In this document: piece by piece, positions 9,927 to 21,403 of the stretch
How positions within the stretch are numbered: position 1 is the stretch's first letter
Layout: each line of letters opens with the position of its first letter
Assembly: GCA_015501595.1 (NCBI GenBank)
Contig: JADNRX010000645.1
Location: 1 to 28,100, forward strand
Reading direction: 5' to 3'
DNA: 28,100 bases
Origin: Hymenopellis radicata
Lineage: Eukaryota; Basidiomycota; Agaricomycetes; Agaricales; Physalacriaceae
The notes under the pieces: model-generated
Told to the model about the DNA's origin: nothing
What the model saw: only the letters and a program-made list of their open reading frames with translations
Database searches by the model: none
Made by a program: the position numbers and the translations under genes

Positions 9927-10652
9927 ATGGCTCCCCGGCGCGACCCCTGTTCCACTTGGCGCTGTTGAGTACCAGTGTGACAATAGCCAGCATTTAGGGA
10001 CACGGTCGTCTGCTTCAGCCGCGCCAAACCGCTATTTGCTTAGAGGCCAGAGTGAGGTCGACCCTTCGCATATCGTTGCGCCTTCCGCGCAAACGACAAA
10101 CGCTCTACCTGCGCCGACAAGCGGTGTCTTGTTTCAGCGCCACGTTGAACGCACCCGAGCCCATATCGATGAAGCGCTGCAGCTGATTTCAGCTCAGTAC
10201 AAGGATGACGTTTCAACTGCAGAAACCACACACGAAAAGGCGCAAAGAGAATTGGATGAAGAGAGAAAGGTCACAAGGCAGCTTCGTGCCGCGCTGAACG
10301 AGTCTAGGGGGCAAGCCAATAATGCGATGGTGTATGCGAGGGTCCTGGAGGACTATGTCAGAGAGTGGAGGTCTATATGGGTGGCCTTGAGGACAACGTC
10401 CTACCTAGCTTGCAGGACTCCTCGTCCGACATGAGGAAATCTTCGCATTCCGAGCACACGCCGTTTTCACCTTCCATGGCAAGTCGGCGGGAGCATCCCG
10501 CGCCGCCTCGAGCTGATAGCTCATCAAACTCGGGTTACAATAATGGAACACCATCCAAGTTGAAGAGGAGCCGAGCCGAGTACGAGAATGAGGGTCGGGT
10601 CCATGCTGAATCATGTTTATCATGTCCTGAAAAGGTGTTGAAAACATCCTAG
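9927..10652 (+). CDS. Coiled-coil protein gene with a frame break, function unknown
   Basis: A long open stretch at about 9998-10364 encodes a mixed N-terminus (SEVDPSHIVAPSAQ) and then a helical, charged segment from RHVERTRAHIDEALQLISAQ through EKAQRELDEERKVTRQLRAA to NNAMVYARVLEDYVRE, a probable coiled coil. Coding then seems to pass into the next frame (EVYMGGLEDNVLPSLQDSSS), ending in a Ser/Pro-rich tail with KLKRSRAEYENEG and a stop after 10652. The two frames meet at about 10364 with a shift equal to one lost base; no intron of normal size fits. The start is uncertain: ATG at 9927 (MAPRRDP) connects in phase if GTTCCA...TTTAG (49 nt) is an intron, but that donor is weak. The gene is divergent to the unknown minus-strand gene. 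I recognise no family. Confidence 0.45.
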
Positions 10653-10723
10653 TATTACAAGGCTCCAATAGATAATACTTGTTCGAATGGCGAGCAAGGT
10701 GTTTCTTCTCATTAGACATCGTC

Positions 10724-11231
10724 CAGCACACATACAACTGTAGAAGCAGGACTCACACCGATTCCAAACCGCTCTAGATCTTGACTTCCGTGGCGATCGT
10801 GCGCGGTCCATATTGCAGCGTATCGTGCAGGCTGCTACTGAGCCAATCTTGGCAGCGTAAGATGGTACTATTCTGTATGAGGGAGCCTAAAGATAAGTCA
10901 GCGAAAACTTGGGAAATGCTCGACGATTGCTGACCATGATGGCGGTAGGAGGTGAATGCGTCAACGCGTGGCAGTCTCGATTGATGTGACTTTGCGTGAC
11001 TGTGATGTCGACGCCACGAAAGGCCCAAAAATATTAAGCTCTCGGCTCTCACTTCAACTATAATTTAATACGTTGAACAAACTTGGTTTTCGTTGGAAGT
11101 CAGAGAAAAAAGAATTGAATTCCGAGCGGTGTAACTACTGGAAAGAAAAGGAAAGAAAAGGCTACGCAAGCCACGGGTGCATCAAAACCCCCTAAGGAAA
11201 ACCTCACTGAGGAGAAAACCCTAGTGAGGAA
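10724..11231 (+). repeat. Long direct repeat, copy 2
   Basis: This is the partner of 7028-7531. It carries the same landmarks in the same order, with an extra AT-rich insertion near 11020-11080 and a short GGAAAGAAAA duplication near 11141-11161. The two copies bound a 3.2-kb block containing the divergent gene pair. Confidence 0.8.
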
Positions 11232-12429
11232 AGCTACCGGGCTGTCGGGGAGAAAGTTATATACACGAAAAAATGAGTGGCCAGTCGAGACACAACAGAA
11301 GACCGGGAACTATGTAAGGCATCAACCTTTATAAATTATATGCATGAAGATTCAGAAGACAGCTAGGGAGGCGGTCAACCAGAAAGATGAAAATGAAAGC
11401 CATATACTCAAAAGAAATCTTCAAAACTCGGCGTGCCCTCGAGAAGCAGAAAGAAACAGACGAGAAAAGCAGAAAGGAAAGTAAAAGTGAAACAGAACAA
11501 GGCAACACAGAGACCTCAGACAATCAGACAGACTCAAAGACTTACAGTTTTACGCGCTGCTTGGTCACCCGAAGGCTAAGCCGGAAACCCACGACAAGGG
11601 GGCGCGCGGAACACTGCCGAAAAGTGACCGATTTCCGGAACCCAGGCAGCTTGTCGCGTCAAGCCGTCAACGCCCGTAGACGTCGAACTCGCATCGTGTG
11701 GCGAGCACGTTGCGAGCCCCAGTGTCAATGCTCCGGTGAAACCACATAGGGACTACAAGGCACGTCAACAAACGAAGCCATCGAAGTATGAAGACAGAAG
11801 ACTCACTACCGTCACACCTGCCCGCTGACTGCACCGAGGATCTCTTGACATAGCGTCATCCTCTCAGGGTGCATTGAAGCCAGCGGACGGGTTCATTTAA
11901 AGGGAATGAACCAAACCCGCATCTCGCCCCCGACTAACATCCAAGGCGCGCTAAAGACCCCACAGCCTTTTTGAGGAGATGCGACCCGTTTACCGTCATG
12001 GTCGGACTTTGCTGCTGCTGGCGCGAAGCACAGCGTCGACAGGCGTTATGCCCCACGATCCCCAACCCCTCAAGGCGCGGCGGACACGCCTCGGATCCAC
12101 AGAGCACAAAGTACAGCCAATCCCCGACCAGTCACCACGACGCCAGCACCGTGGGTCTCGGAGGGAAGGACTCGTCGGCATCCAGGCCAGACCCGCACCG
12201 AGCCGTTACTCTTAACGGTACCTGGAACAGGTGAGATGCGGGAAGTCAAGGGCACGAAGGCTCTCCGACGCCCTGTGTCTGCGGATCCGAGTGCGCGCCG
12301 TGTCGACGGCGAATGCGGCATCTATCAGACAATTTGTCATTTTGAGATGTCGGCCTGAAGCGAGGTCAGTGACGAAAGCAGCGAGGACAGGGCAGGTGCT
12401 TACTTTAGGTTGTTATATATGTGAGAAGA
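11232..12429. other. No convincing gene
   Basis: The longest ATG frame (11387-11749, 120 codons) is Lys/Arg/Glu/Ser-rich, starts in purine-rich DNA and shows no domain. The other frames are short and overlap on both strands. Nothing else was recognised. Confidence 0.35.
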
Positions 12430-13075
12430 CAGTATCCTGTAGGCGGTCGTCAGGAGCAAGTAATGAGTGTAGAGTAGGGAAAGCGGACTCGTCTTCTCAC
12501 AAACAGCCAGGTTTTGCCCTGGCTGTCACCGATTTCCTTGTTGCGTTCTTATGATGAGAAAACATTGTCTGAAACGATGATCAGCAGTGGACAAGAAAGT
12601 AGGTGTGGCGACGTACTTGTTTTCTCATTCATTGTTCCTTATAGACATCTTGTGCAAGCGATGATCAGCGACAGACGACGAAGAGCAAGGCGTGGCGAAC
12701 TTGTCTCCTCATAACAGTCTCGGGCGTCCTGGCTGTCATCGTACGAGGCGAACAGCTTGTCGGCACAATATCGGTTCATATTTATGAGCCAGACAATTCA
12801 ATGACTAGTCGACAATCAGGCAACGAAAGAAGGAAGAACAGCGAGGACACACGAACTTGTCTTCCCATAGACAGCCAGGTCTTGTCCTGGCTGTCGTCCT
12901 CGGCGGCGGGTCTTCAAGTTCTCGCCACCGTTTCCTAAGGTCAGTCCTTTATTTTATGAGCAAGACAATTCGATGACTAGACAACGATCAGTCGCTATCA
13001 CAGAGAAGAACAACGGGGAAACACACGAACTTGTCTTCTCATAGACAGCCAGGTTTCATCCTGGCTGTCATCCTC
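12430..13075 (+). repeat. Degenerate tandem array with conserved-stem hairpins
   Basis: About four or five diverged units follow one another. Each contains a form of ACTTGTCTTCTCATA, seen near 12487, 12618, 12699, 12854 and 13029, preceded by a GATCAG...GAAGA segment. Three units carry a hairpin with the same stem and a changing six-base loop: ACAGCCAGG/CCTGGCTGT at 12503-12526 (loop TTTTGC), and GACAGCCAGG/CCTGGCTGTC at 12870-12895 (loop TCTTGT) and 13044-13069 (loop TTTCAT). A fourth near 12714-12737 is degenerate. TATTTATGAGC and TATTTTATGAGC occur between the later units. No open frame spans the array. Confidence 0.65.
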
Positions 13076-13091
13076 GTTGACGGGTGTTGGC

Positions 13092-13112
13092 GCCACAATC
13101 CTTCATTGTGGC
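13092..13112 (+). repeat. Short hairpin next to the array
   Basis: GCCACAAT (13092-13099) and ATTGTGGC (13105-13112) can pair across a CCTTC loop. It follows the last array unit but has an unrelated stem. Confidence 0.5.
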
Positions 13113-15019
13113 CGAAGTTTCCTGTAGTAGAAGACAGAACATTGAGTCGAAGCAAGGCGGGAGGAGAGGATTGAACAGCGACCTTTGTGTGGATGGTGGG
13201 GGTAGTAAAGAAAGAGGGGAGACGCCCGTTCTCGCAGCTTTATAGCTGTAAAGTGTGGTCCTGTTATTGTCTGCTATTCGGGGATATCAGTCGAACAAAG
13301 GTCAGCCGAGTTTCCATTGATCAGAAGAAGCGAGAATGGAGTCCTCGTGTAAGTCGCAGCCCTGCACCGCATTGCAGTGGCGTCTTTATTGCTTGTTCGC
13401 TTCATAGCTGACCGGAGAGGCAGTTTGCCGCGGGCGCAGGCGTGGTCGTTGAGACGCGAGCATCCCGTAAACACGCTCTAGGTAAATGGGCTCCCACAAC
13501 AGGGGAAACCGAATTCATGATGATAGTAAGAGCTGTAGACGTCAAGGAAAATTCTGATTCCGCCGATGATCAACAAAGCCGACACGTGATCGTGAACAAC
13601 TGTCCCAATTAGGCGATGTCCTAGGGGCTCTCTGTCTTTTGCGCCACCACGAACCACGCCTACAGTCTCAACTTGCTATCGATATGCACAGACCAACAAG
13701 TTCTTCTGAGTTCCTTGTTGGAGCCCACTGTCTTCCCCTGATTCCACACTATTGTTCTGCGTGGCTGGGTCAGGGCGCAGCTTCGAAATACCCAGGCTTG
13801 TGTGTCCATTCCCGCATTTAGTTGGAGGTCTTTGTCTTCGATGGAGATGGTTAAGCGATGTATGCGGCTAACAGTGATAGGGTTGATTTAACAGGCGGCG
13901 GCGCCAATATCGTTCCCTTTTGTTCTGATTTTTGGCTTGACGACTTTACCCGCGTTCACGATGGTTTCGTTTGGCTGAGAGCCTGGCATATCACTACATG
14001 GGTGCACGATATCGATACATTACCCTCTCCCCGCAGCACTCATCGCCTTACAGTCGGGCCCCAGTCCTGCGCCTTGCACCTCCGTGCTAGGCTGGCGCCA
14101 TTCTGGGTCCCCCCAAAGTGAGTCCTCTTACTTCAATCATGTGTCCGGATGTGATTGACCTACAAGAATTAGATTGTGACTGATTAGAAGATGTCTGGGT
14201 AAACGAAGGTTCGGATTATTCTCTCAGATGGTACGAATAGTCATACACAACTTTCAGATGACCAGATATATACAGAGACCACCACTGGCAGCCCTAGCAG
14301 AGCCCTTGATGACTGCTCTCGCAGCTTTCGAGGTGGCGGGCACATGTCGGGGTTCAGAGTCTCATCTCCTTGCAGGGCTGCAGTTTCTTTACTACGAAAT
14401 GTTCATGAGCGATAGGAAGATTATACAGCGGGTGTTAGTATTCATCGTACATGCGATGACAAGCCCATTTCGCCCCCCTCTTCAGCCCGTTGGAACGTTG
14501 GTCCGAAGGATGGGGTTTCTCAACAGGAGAGGTCCTAACTCCTTAGCGTACGACATATGCCTCTTCAGTTTTCTTCACACTACCGGTCAGCTGACGGTGA
14601 AGTTCTTTGTGTGGAACACCGGAAGAAGAAGAAGAATGGCATCCTCCCGAACTCACGTCCTAACGGAGGGAGGTTGAGAGCTCTAGACTCTCGTATTCTT
14701 CCTGGCCTCCTTTCGTATAATTCCATCATTGGCCTGCGAGTGTAATCCGACGATATCAACATGTAATTTTGATGACAACGCCCGCTGGGCAAGTTCAACG
14801 TTTTGCCCAGATTTTGCCATTCTTCTGCTCTGGACACTTTGAAGGGCTTCGAATAATCACATTGATCGTAAGGGGTTTCTGCGGAATTCTGTCCCGATAT
14901 AGCCGAGCCCAACGTCAACTTTTTACAACGTATCGTGTCATCTGCTTCGATGTTCCCGGTAATTAAAGCATGTGCATCCTTGCCTCTTGCTTTCCTCCCT
15001 CGTCGCGACCCCTCGAACG
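13113..15019. other. No convincing gene
   Basis: About 1.9 kb without a supportable gene. The longest frame, 14228-14677 (149 codons, true ATG), has no recognisable domain and no homology I can name. The last few hundred bases should include the promoter of the FAD oxidase gene. Confidence 0.35.
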
Positions 15020-16781
15020 ATGCCCAGGACCGTCAAAGTCGCAGTCATTGGCAGCGGGCTTGCTGGTCTCACTACTGCTTATCTCTTGACGAATTCGAAG
15101 GACGCGGATGTCGAGTTTGACGTGCACTTGTTCGAAAAGGTAGTGTGATTTCGTCCTTTTTTGGGGACGGGCGGCATCTGATGCATAGTTAGACGTCGAC
15201 GTTGGGTATGGATTCGTCGTCGATATCACTGCCTATCCCTGGCAAGGAGCAGACCTGGCGCGTAGACGTTCCCATGAGGTCGTTCCAAGGCGGTGAGTGT
15301 TTCTCAGGCTTCAAAGATTGACTGTTAATTTGTTTGTAGGCTACTACAAGCAGGTCATGGCCCTCTACAAGAAACTGGGCGTTGTTTTTGTGGAACGAGA
15401 CTTCTCTTATTCCTTCTCACTCCTCTCCACGTCGCCCTATTCCCGCTCTATAGCAACGGAGATGATCTACAACGGATCGTCAGGAACGAAAGGCGTCAGT
15501 ATGCCTTCAAGCATGCGCGATCCCTATATTTACAATGCTCTGGGATTGACGGGCAAAGCTGCAGCCAACGCGTGGACGATGGGAGTGTTCGCTCTCTGGA
15601 CTTTGCAGCTACTCTTATGCTACCTCCGCCTTCTGTGTCTATCCGTCCCCTTCACACGCCCACCGGGTATCGAAAGCATGACATACGCTACGTGGGTGCG
15701 AGACACCACACCAACCTCTCTCCTCTCACGATGGACAGGCTTCGATATTGCTTGGGCGAACTTCACACGCGTCATTTTGATTCCTCTGTTCTCGGCTGTA
15801 TGCACAGCGCCAGAGAAGGAAATACTAGAGCATCCTGTAGAGGAGATGTTAGGTACGATGACCGCCTTGTGTATAGCGATTACTGACGCGTCCACTAGAT
15901 TACATCTGGCTAACGCTGGGAACACATCATTACGTCGTGAAAGACGGCGTACGAGATGTTGTGTCCAGACTGCTGGTCAACGTAAAACACGTCCATCTTT
16001 CATCGCTCATCTCCTCCATTGAGGCTGATCCAGATGATGTCGATACGCTCTCCGTACACTGCTCAACGGCAGGGGGTGTCAAGGTCCACTCGGGTTTTCA
16101 CCACGTCGTGTTTGCGACGCAGGCTAACCGCTCTACCCCGCTCTTATCGTCTTACGCGGATTCCATCCCTGCTGGTCAGGACGTCCGTCGCCATGCCATT
16201 CACGAACAGATACGATGTTTGGAGAATTTCACGTACAGTTCGACCGTCGTCATAAACCACACCGACGAAACTCTTCTTCCTGACGATACCCGCGATCATA
16301 GAGATCTCAATCTCATTTATACCTCCGACACGATTTCCCCCAGAAAAGGGACAGACTCACCTCGTTGTCTGCCGCCTTCGTACACTATGACGACGCAAAT
16401 CTTGCCACCCCCAAAGGCATTCCCATCTCATCTGCCGAGGGTATTTCAGACAACGAATCCTACGATCGAGCCTAAAGAGGAGCGCATACTAAGCGTAGCG
16501 TCTCTTGAGCGCGCCGTGTTGAGTCTATCCTCTAAAGAAGCACTCCACGGTCTGTATAAGAAAGAAAAATCAAATGCATGGTGGCGGGAAGACAAGGACA
16601 CACTGGGTCCATTACAGGGCGGCGGGAGATTGCGAAGTGGTGGCCCCGGGATTTGGATATGTGGTTCGTACGCATATCCGGTATACCCCTGCTGGAGGGT
16701 TGTGTTGTTAGCGCGAGACTTGTCGTCGAACAGGGTATATTGCACAGTGAGGGTGTCGCGGTAAAGAAGGCACCTTGGTAG
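15020..16781 (+). CDS. FAD-dependent amine-oxidase-like protein, frame broken near the C-terminus
   Basis: The start MPRTVKVAVIGSGLAGLTTA shows a dinucleotide-binding GSGLAG at residues 11-16, followed by a strand ending VHLFEK, whose glutamate would hold the FAD ribose. Exons are 15020-15139, 15193-15292, 15340-15852 and 15899 to the end, with introns of 46-53 nt. It resembles the predicted NAD/FAD-binding flavin amine oxidase group (COG2907-like), including VPMRSFQGGYYKQ, a QTTNPTIEPK segment and a GPGIWICGSYA motif near the C-terminus. After GSYAY (about 16677) the expected SGIPLLEGCVVSARLVVEQG lies in the next frame and ends at 16781; the unshifted frame stops at 16764. One lost base or a disabled gene explains this; no intron fits. 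Substrate unknown. It is convergent with the NLR gene. Confidence 0.8.
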
Positions 16782-16907
16782 ATTTAATGACATGCTTTAT
16801 GTAACTGATGTTGTATCTTAATGGTTCAGTCGTTGGGATAAATTGATTGCCATTGAGGCCATGATCATGAAATGCGTACGAGCGCTACTATGAGGGCGAA
16901 CCTATCG

Positions 16908-19900
16908 CTAACGGTACCACAAATAAGTAAAGGAAGAGATGGCGCCTCCAACAACAACAAGAACCGCAGTCATACGATTCGTTTCCACTGCTTCAACTGC
17001 CCAAGCTGTATCGGGAACGACACGGTCATCAAGTACTTCACCGGAAGGAATGTGGGCGGGAATGCTGTCAGCGGGGCCTGGTTCAGCTATAGCACAGACA
17101 TCCATTGCTTCAACCGCTTGTGTCGTGTCGGGAATGACATTGTCAGCAAGGGCATCCGCATCGGGAACATGGTTGATGCCAGCATCAACCGGGCGTCGCG
17201 CACTGTATGGTCGTAGTAGATCTTTGGTACTTTCGTAGCACCACAAATCTTGCCAAGGAAGCACCAACAAGGCAAGCAATATCTCGGAGGGGACCATCTC
17301 TGTGATGTGCGCATCGAGATCGATATCCGCTCTTTGTAAGAATACTGCGATGACATCGAAGATGTCTGGTGGGTGGGATCTCGTACGACTTGGAGGAGGA
17401 TAGACCGAGATCCGGCCTGGCTGAGAGGGCCCATCCATCGTATCTTGGTAGAGGCGTTCAAGTATAATCGCAATGTTCGCAAGCCTTCTGTCCTTGGCTG
17501 GTTCCCAAGCATCCAAACTAGCCATTGCACATCCGAGCAGCCCGTCATGGCGTGGACAACACAGGGAGGTACCAGGATGTAGAAGGAACTCTCGGCGGAG
17601 TTCCTCGGGCAATTATGGATTTCGATGCTAGAGAGTAGTTCGCATATAGCTGTGGCGCCAATTTTTTCACAATATGCATTCATGTCATATTTCCCGCATG
17701 CCCAAACCTCATGGACGAGGCCCCAATGATGGCATGTAACCAGAATTTTCATCGCTCGTCGAAAGTGATGTTCGTCGACAATTTTTTCTCTGGCCAGTCG
17801 AAATGTACTGCGAAGTCCGAAAAGGGCAGCGTAATCGAGACTATTGATATCGCTGTCGCGCTTCGAAACTAGAGTTCTCAGCCACTCCGGCCAGTCCCTG
17901 GCTCCAATCCAGGTTTTACCAGTCTGGTCACCGACCACGTAGACGCCCACTGCTGCCCCACTTTCATTGAAGTTTGTATCAGCCAAGGCAGACTGGACAA
18001 GAGCGGGTTGTCTACTATCCATGAAATCTGCTTTTTCCAACCATAGTTGTTGCAGGTCCCAGTGATCATCATGTCCAAGGCGCTCTATGTGGCGCAGAGC
18101 AATGGTACCGACATTGAACACGAATTCGTGGGGATCTTTGGGAAATACGGAAGATTGAAAGCGAGAAATGTACTCATAAGCTGAATAATCTGCAAATGGA
18201 TGGATATCTCAGTAACTGCGAAGGCTCAGACTCAGGGCACGTACGGATGAATGAAAATGTAGTATCTTCTTCAGTACAGCCTGCATGCGCCTCTGCTGAG
18301 GAATGCCATGAACCTTCGTGCTCGCAACCACATGAAGTGATAAGCAAGCCACCACATGCATTCATGATATCGAGCAAGGGAGGCATACGGTCTTCCTGAA
18401 ATTCGGGTTCCGACATGGAGATCTCGCAAGCAAGAAGGTGTCTGAACACTGAGGACTTCATAGTATGATAGTACTCAGTGTAAATCCACATAATGGCATG
18501 AAGAGCGAGCTGCTTCTTCCCGGCACCTTGGGCGTCAATGCGCTCGAATATCTGGTGATATGCATTGTCTAAGCTAGCAGGAATGGATGCTAACACCTTG
18601 CAGACGTCTGCTTTTCTGGCAACATCGTGCTCCAGTTCCCATAGCTTTAGACTTGCTAACAAAAACATGCCATTAGCTTTTGCGACAACCTCTCTGCGAA
18701 CGATGGTTTGTAGATCCTCGTCTTCCCGAACATAAGGCAATGTGGGAATCTTGTCATCGATGACCGCGAGGATGTCAGCGTCTACGGCCCGGATACAAAG
18801 CGACGGGTAGTTTTCTATCTGCGAAAAGACGCGGCGAGAGGTGATGAGAAGATTAAAGTCATCTCCAAGGCGCTGAATGGCAGCCACGAGATCGAATCCG
18901 AGACGGCATTCATCGAGTGCGTCGAGGACAATGAAGATAGGGCGCGCCATGATACGGGCTGCCTCGATTAAGAGGGTACGAACACCATTCTCGGATGGAT
19001 GTATATCTTTTCGGTACGAATCCAACAAATACGGTGGGACATTTGAGGCCACGTCGAGTTGAAGCAACTGGCGAAGAAGACAACACATGAAGGTGTGTGT
19101 CTCGCGAAGGTATTGCTGATCTTGGTTATATCGACAAACAATGATGAGTACTACGTTCCCCGGGATGGGCCGCAGGTGCTCGACAATCATGGCACTTGAA
19201 TAATATTATGAGTACTGCTCGGAGGGCATACCATAGTACTCACGCGATAACGGACTTTCCGGTCCCCGCTGCGATTGCCTGTAGTTAGAAAAACTGCCAA
19301 TAGATATCATAGACCGACGCACCATTACCGTAGCACCACAACGTAGGCGACGACGAGGTCCTACTTGCCCATTTCTGAAACTCTTCGCTCTCCAGTACCC
19401 AGCGGCCAGTCCCTTTCAGCCACTTGCGTGAGTTCTCCGCATGGTAAGTGGAAAAGGTGATATTTGAGATCCATTCTGCCACTTTACGGCGTTCTTCGGC
19501 TTAAGGGCAATGAGGACTCGAAGGCAAGATGTTTGAGGAATCTGGACTCACAGCTGATAGCAACCCCGATAACTTGAAGCAACGGGGCAACAGCTCTCTC
19601 GACGTCAGATAACTTCCCCTTGCTATCTGTCATCATGTCGCGGACCTCGCGTATGAGTTCACTGTAATGCTTGTTGAATGATATCCAGAGAGCGCAGTAT
19701 TAGACTCACTTGATGTCGTGCTGCATAGCTAATGAGACCAAGCTCTTGTGACGTTCGAGACGAGCCAACAAGGCTTCGCTCTCGACCTTGTTCAGCGGCC
19801 ACATTCCAGCGGCTACCATCTTCGTCAACAAGGAGCGCCAACCGGTCCTATTCTTTTTCATCCCTCCACGCAGCTTCTCTGCCAGTTCCCCAAGATCCCT

Positions 19901-20149
19901 CTCCATCAATTCGACGAAAGGTTTAGTTGGGTCGAAGAGTAGCTTGAGAGAAGCCATCGACGAATGGTCTTGGGTGAAGGCTTGGTCTCGGAGAAGACCT
20001 TGGAGATTGACGAGCACATCTCGTAAGGCCGATACCTCCTGCGTAAAGCGCCGTCGCTCCTCGGAGGATTCCTTGATGGCTTGGATGTATTCGTATATCT
20101 TGACGCATTGCTCGATCATGGACACGATGGTTGTCGGGTCGACAGACAT
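16908..20149 (-). CDS. NLR-type NACHT protein (STAND NTPase)
   Basis: A multidomain intracellular receptor of the fungal NLR type, probably in non-self or stress recognition (family knowledge). Exons: 20149-19710, 19661-19553, 19499-19323, 19268-19244, 18245-19194 (read from 19194 down) and 18189 onward. The N-terminal helical region (MSVDPTTIVSMIEQCVKIYE) is followed by EERRKVAEWIS and TGRWVLES, typical before NACHT. Walker A (GNAGTGKS, about 240-247) is built across a 25-nt exon; Walker B is FIVLDALDEC (about 338-347), then an ITSR sensor-like motif. HYSAYEYISRF follows the next splice. Near 17490-17590 coding passes into another frame, either through an intron I could not define or one lost base. 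The C-terminus shows no ankyrin, WD40 or TPR pattern, but has a duplicated segment with VIPDTTQAVEAM. The exact end is uncertain. Confidence 0.8.
16975..17180 (-). repeat. Two-copy coding repeat in the NLR C-terminus
   Basis: On the minus strand, ADALADNVIPDTTQAVEAM (about 17107-17163) and SGEVLDDRVVPDTAWAVEAV (about 16985-17044) are two versions of a repeat of about 40 residues. It could be a short solenoid or a low-complexity expansion. Confidence 0.5.
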
Positions 20150-21403
20150 GGTAGCTTGTATCGCGAGTCCCGGTGGATGGGTGAGTCTGGAAACTACTGC
20201 GCGTATCCTGAGGGAGCAGCGGGGCAAATAGGTTGGTATTAGTCAAGACGTGAGAACAGGTATATACCGCAAGAATCACACCCACAAGTGTCAATGGGGA
20301 AAGACCGACCCGGGCAATAGGAGAGATGACCGCGAAGACTGTGGTCGGTTGTCCCTGAGTGGATAGTTGTTTCTAGAAATCTTTGAAGTTTGCTGTGCAC
20401 GAAAGAGAAGTTCGGATTCTTCGGCGACCTCTAGATGGCGCTGAGGGCTGGTAGATATTTGCCTTTCAGGTAAGACGACAGCCTTTCAGATCAGTGGAAG
20501 GAAGGAAAGGAAAATTACTCGGCTCGGTCCCCAGGAACGCCGGCTAGATACAGTGACACGAAGTGGAAGCAAGAGTTTGTCACATCACATGATCGCGTCG
20601 CCCTGTCAATAGGGGAGCTCGGAGTGGCATCGGTCGGTCGCGATTCGTGGGTCGAAGGCGTCGAACCGAATCAAAGACGACCTCGACCTGTAGGCGCGCA
20701 TAATGCATATGCGGATTATCGCACAATAATTAGATTGGTATACTTAGTGATGAAGTTGAGCTGCATTGAAGTGAAAGTCCGTTCATCGTGATAACGGCAA
20801 GTTACTTCTTGCAAGCATAACGGGCATGATGTGACATTGCCGAAAGGGAAACGAGGTAGGAGTAGCTGAACAGCGTGGAATGTCGGTGGAGAAAGGAATG
20901 TAAGAAGCCAAGGCGTAGGGACATGGGAGTAGGGAATGAAGAGGAGTCGTCGTTCTCCGCCCCATTATATACCCTCACAGTGTTTGCGGCTGTGTATGTG
21001 CACGCGCACCATAACAGGAAGTACCGGCCAATCACGCCACTAGAAGCATCATCAGATGCGCTTCTATGACGCGCTCTGGTCGTCGATGACGTTCATGTCC
21101 ATGTCGCTCGACGACGACGCTCCGATTGGTTCAGAGTCCCAGTCATGGCCTCACGACAGGACGAGAGACCAACGCGAGGGTGACAATGTGGTCACGATCA
21201 CATGTCGTTACGAGTGCTAGGCGTGAATCAGAAAAGTCATTGCCTGCGCATGTTGTCTATATTGACGAAATTGTGTGCCAATTAAGGAGTGGAGAACCCT
21301 TGGCCAGCTAGGGAACAATTGCAATCAACCCCTATGAATGTCATTAAGAGCTTGAGCAACTTGTATATGTGGCGCAATATAAGCGGCTGGTCAAGAAGCC
21401 AAC
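20150..21403. other. Intergenic region between the NLR and Thg1 genes
   Basis: The right-hand part follows the 3' end of Thg1 and the left-hand part should carry the NLR promoter. The 60-codon minus-strand frame at 20783-20965 has an ATG, but no domain. A TATATAA-like run lies near 20965-20971, too close to that ATG to act as its TATA. No gene can be supported. Confidence 0.35.

Noticed and set aside
7028..11231. The long direct repeats as LTRs of a retrotransposon
   Set aside because: The copies lack TG...CA ends, no primer-binding site or polypurine tract is evident, and the 3.2 kb between them shows no gag, protease, integrase or reverse transcriptase.
11387..11749. 120-codon Lys/Arg-rich plus-strand frame
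   Set aside because: Its composition follows the purine-rich DNA and nothing supports translation.
12430..13075. CRISPR-like array
   Set aside because: Unit length and spacing are irregular, the repeats are degenerate with no unique spacers of constant size, there are no cas genes, and the genome is eukaryotic.
14228..14677. 149-codon plus-strand open frame
   Set aside because: It has a true ATG but no recognisable domain, no splice context and no family resemblance; chance is a sufficient explanation.
16939..17238. Plus-strand Ser/Thr/Ala-rich frame opposite the NLR C-terminus
   Set aside because: Its repeats mirror those of the minus-strand frame; the minus frame continues from the NACHT gene and is preferred, though not proven.
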